Part shown: positions 62,028-64,000 of the stretch, piece by piece
Layout of the letters: each line of letters starts with the position of its first letter
Numbering within the stretch: the first letter of the stretch is position 1
NCBI RefSeq assembly: GCF_000718515.1
Contig: NZ_JNZS01000002.1
Location: 62,001 to 126,000 of the forward strand
Direction: 5' to 3'
Source: Micromonospora parva
Lineage (GTDB): Bacteria > Actinomycetota > Actinomycetes > Mycobacteriales > Micromonosporaceae
DNA: 64,000 bases
Notes under the pieces: generated by a model
The model's input: the letters and a program-made list of their open reading frames with translations, nothing else
What the model was told of the DNA's origin: nothing
The model's database searches: none
Program-made: the position numbers and the translations under genes

Positions 62028-62453
62028 CTACGCCCGCGGGAACATCTGGCCGATGCGGATCTTGTTTCCGAACGGGTCCCGGATGCCGAAGTCGATCCCG
62101 TACGGACGCTCGGTCGGCTCGTCGGTGATCTCGACGCCCTTCGCCACCAGATCCTCGTGCGTCTTGCGGGCGTCGTCGGTGGTCATGAAGAGGTACCCGC
62201 CGAGGGCACCCTTGGTGAGCAGCTCGCGGACCTGCTCGGCGGTGGCCGGGTCCAGCGCGGGCGGCCCCGGCTTCTCCAGCAGGATCTCCCGCTCCGGGTC
62301 GCCGGGCAGGTTGACGGTCAACCACCGCATGAAACCGAGGTCCTGGTCGGTGTTGACCTCCATGCCGAGTTTGTTGACGTAGAAGTCAAGCGCGGCGTCC
62401 TGGTCGAGGACGTAGATCTGGGAGCGGCTGATCGCGTTCATCGTCATGCCCAT
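62028..62453 (-). CDS. VOC/glyoxalase family protein
   Basis: 141 aa, paired beta-alpha-beta-beta-beta modules. SQIYVLDQDAALDFYVNKLGMEV and RWLTVNLPGDPEREILLEKP form the first; LFMTTDDARKTHEDLVAKGVEI and RPYGIDFGIRDPFGNKIRIGQ form the second, with the metal Glu position replaced by Arg/Gln-like residues. Could be a dioxygenase, glyoxalase or resistance-type binding protein. Start at 62453 lacks a clear SD; ATGs at 62447/62441 are alternatives. Confidence 0.88.
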   Translation of the reverse strand: MGMTMNAISRSQIYVLDQDAALDFYVNKLGMEVNTDQDLGFMRWLTVNLPGDPEREILLEKPGPPALDPATAEQVRELLTKGALGGYLFMTTDDARKTHEDLVAKGVEITDEPTERPYGIDFGIRDPFGNKIRIGQMFPRA

Positions 62454-62482
62454 GACGCTAGAGGTTGGGCGTGACCTGCGGC

Positions 62483-62884
62483 TTATCCAAAACTGCTGGG
62501 TCGGGTCCAGGCTTTGGTGAAGCACGACGGCACGTTGGCCGGCGCGACGCGCTGACGCCGGAAATCCGTGGGCGACTCGCCGACGATCTGCCGGAACGTC
62601 CGGCTGAACGTGCCGAGGCTGCCGAAGCCGACGGCGTAACAAATATCCGTCACGTCCCGGTCGGTCTCCACCAACAACGCCATCGCCCGCTCCACCCGGC
62701 GGCGTTGCAGGTAGCGGTGCGGAGTCTCGCCGAAGGTGGCCCGGAAGGTACGGATGAAGTGCGCCTCGGATACGAGCGCGATCCGGGCCAACGCCGGGAT
62801 GTCCAGGGGCTCGGCGTACGCCCGGTCCATCGCGTCCCGGGCGCGCAGCATCGCCCGGTTCGACTCCTCCACCGCGCGACTCAT
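62483..62884 (-). CDS. AraC-type transcriptional regulator
   Basis: 133 aa, essentially the double-HTH of AraC: DIPALARIALVSEAHFIRTFRATFGETPHRYLQRRRVERAMALL and DVTDICYAVGFGSLGTFSRTFRQIVGESPTDFR in two helix pairs. No N-terminal ligand domain is present, so this is the short, MarA-like form. It lies 29 bp upstream of the VOC gene, its probable target. Confidence 0.92.
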   Translation of the reverse strand: MSRAVEESNRAMLRARDAMDRAYAEPLDIPALARIALVSEAHFIRTFRATFGETPHRYLQRRRVERAMALLVETDRDVTDICYAVGFGSLGTFSRTFRQIVGESPTDFRRQRVAPANVPSCFTKAWTRPSSFG

Positions 62885-63013
62885 CGGCCCCCGCCTCGCT
62901 CGCCCGTTGCCGGGCCCAGGCTACCGCCGACCCGGTGAGCCGGCGTTCAAACCCGTCTCCGTTGTGACATCGGCCTATGGCCGGGACGGACCGGCCACGC
63001 CAGCATGGAGGGC

Positions 63014-63670
63014 ATGACTCGTGCACTCATCGCCCTGACCAGTCACTCCGAGCTGGGCCGCACCGGCCGTTCGACCGGCTACTACGTCGGCGAGGCCGCC
63101 GAGCCGTGGGAAGTGTTCCGGGCCGCCGGCTACGACGTCGACCTGGTGTCCGTGGCCGGCGGCGAGCCGCCGGTAGACGGCCGGGACGAGAACGACAGCA
63201 CCCAGAACGACTTCCTCGCCACCGCCGGCGTCGCGGACACCCCGAGGGCCGCCGACGTCGACCCGGCGGGGTACGACGTGATCCTCTTCGCCGGCGGTCA
63301 CGGCACCATGTGGGACTTCCCCGACGACCCCGACCTGGCCCGCATCGCCCGCTCGGTCTACGAGCGCGGCGGCGTGGTGGCGGCCGTCTGCCACGGTCCG
63401 GCGGCGCTGGTGAACCTGACCCTCACCGACGGCTCCCGGCTGCTCGCCGGCAAGCGGGTGGCCGGCTTCACCAACAGCGAGGAGGCCTCCGTCGGCCTCA
63501 CCGACGAGGTGCCTTTCCTTCTCGCCGACAAGCTCACCGAGGCTGGCGCGCAGCACGTACCGGCACCGGACTTCACCGAGCACGCGGTGGTCGACGGCCG
63601 CCTGGTGACCGGTCAGAACCCACAGTCCGCCCGCGCCGTGGCCGCGGCCGTGGTGAAGCTGCTCGCCTGA
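63014..63670 (+). CDS. DJ-1/PfpI (class I glutamine amidotransferase-like) protein
   Basis: 218 aa. ALIALTSHSELG, GYDVILFAGGHGTMWDFPDDPDLARI (catalytic Glu/Gly region), VVAAVCHGPAALVNL with nucleophilic Cys and the following His, and TGQNPQSARAVAAAVVKLL. This is the Hsp31/YajL-like group, proposed to act as chaperone, glyoxalase III or deglycase. ATG at 63014 (MTRALIAL) is preferred; ATG at 63005 is possible. Confidence 0.92.
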   Translation: MTRALIALTSHSELGRTGRSTGYYVGEAAEPWEVFRAAGYDVDLVSVAGGEPPVDGRDENDSTQNDFLATAGVADTPRAADVDPAGYDVILFAGGHGTMWDFPDDPDLARIARSVYERGGVVAAVCHGPAALVNLTLTDGSRLLAGKRVAGFTNSEEASVGLTDEVPFLLADKLTEAGAQHVPAPDFTEHAVVDGRLVTGQNPQSARAVAAAVVKLLA

Positions 63671-63829
63671 GCGCCGGTCGGATCCGGTAGTCGTCTGGCG
63701 GGCCAGTGGCACGCAGCTCGGGCGGCAGCGGGAAGGCCCGCGGCAAGCTCGACGGGAAACTGTCGTGAGTGCCGCTGCTGTCAACTGGTCGACTCGTGGC
63801 AGTGCCCATCGGGAAATGCCTGATGGAAT

Positions 63830-63906
63830 TGGAGCCCCCGGCCGGGATCGAACCGGCGACATCTCGCTTACAAGGCGAGTGCTCTGGCCAGCTGAGCTAC
63901 AGGGGC
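63830..63906 (-). tRNA. tRNA-Thr (anticodon TGT)
   Basis: Minus strand: acceptor GCCCCTG pairs with CGGGGGC, D-arm AGCTCAGC-TGGC, anticodon stem CTCGC/GCGAG with loop CTTGTAA (TGT, reads ACA), T-loop GGTTCGATCCC. The 3' CCA is encoded at 63830-63832, which is common in actinobacteria. Discriminator base is T. Confidence 0.97.
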
Positions 63907-64000
63907 GCGTGCGTCGAGGTCAGCATAGCGACTGACGTCCGGATATCCCGATCGCGAGGCCTCCCGACCACGGGAATCGTCAACAACCCGACGCACACCG

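Noticed and set aside
63830..64000. An integrative-element attachment site at the tRNA-Thr gene
   Set aside because: No integrase, and no repeat of the tRNA 3' end was seen in the window; the sequence beyond the tRNA is too short to judge.

Overview
High-GC actinobacterial chromosome. Codon use is strongly GC3-biased, and GTG/TTG starts and 4-bp start/stop overlaps are common. Gene content (a conservon, Cdc48-like Cpa ATPase, CIRCE-controlled groEL, PaaN, DUF3263, DUF4232, AfsR/BTAD regulator, several GNAT enzymes) suggests a Micromonosporaceae member such as Micromonospora or Salinispora. That placement is inference from gene families. No 16S gene or database search was available. About 60 protein genes, one tRNA-Thr, a SAM riboswitch and an unusual density of intergenic palindromes are visible. 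No phage, transposase, CRISPR array or complete biosynthetic cluster is seen.

Layout. 1-9.8 kb: lipoprotein (partial), glpD, a membrane-anchored subtilisin, a double-GNAT protein, a small acidic protein, groEL with two CIRCE operators, a proline-rich membrane protein and a cold-shock gene. 9.9-18.7 kb: GNAT, paaN, double-GNAT, thrC behind a SAM riboswitch, EamA exporter divergent from an ArsR regulator, DoxX and a DUF4232 lipoprotein. Between thrC and the double-GNAT gene lies a candidate structured RNA with its own promoter-like sequence and terminator.

18.7-31 kb: an ABC permease coupled to a hydrolase-ABC ATPase fusion, then, divergently, a signalling operon: orphan membrane sensor, CvnA histidine-kinase-like protein, CvnB roadblock, CvnC DUF742, CvnD GTPase, an unrecognised 167-aa protein and a Cpa-type double-AAA ATPase. 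31-38 kb: secreted beta-propeller-like protein, GNAT, an operon of envelope/stress-type proteins ending in a PP2C-like phosphatase, DUF3263, and an ABC export pair. 38-42 kb: DeoR-type regulator divergent from a translationally coupled amino-sugar operon (SIS protein, ROK kinase, NagA).

42-64 kb: DUF4032 kinase-like protein, PAP2 phosphatase, APC permease, an AfsR-type regulator followed by a DrrAB-like exporter, a two-RCK channel with an atypical selectivity filter, MSMEG_6728-type protein, FAD oxidoreductase, HNH nuclease, Ser/Thr kinase, enoyl-CoA hydratase, lipoprotein, histidine phosphatase, DUF998, AraC plus VOC pair, DJ-1/PfpI protein and tRNA-Thr(TGT).

The most notable signals are the conservon-Cpa gene string, the hydrolase-ABC fusion, the structured RNA upstream of the 339-aa acetyltransferase gene, the SAM riboswitch on thrC, and several families of long, nearly perfect intergenic palindromes, two of which recur within the window in consistent gene-orientation contexts.
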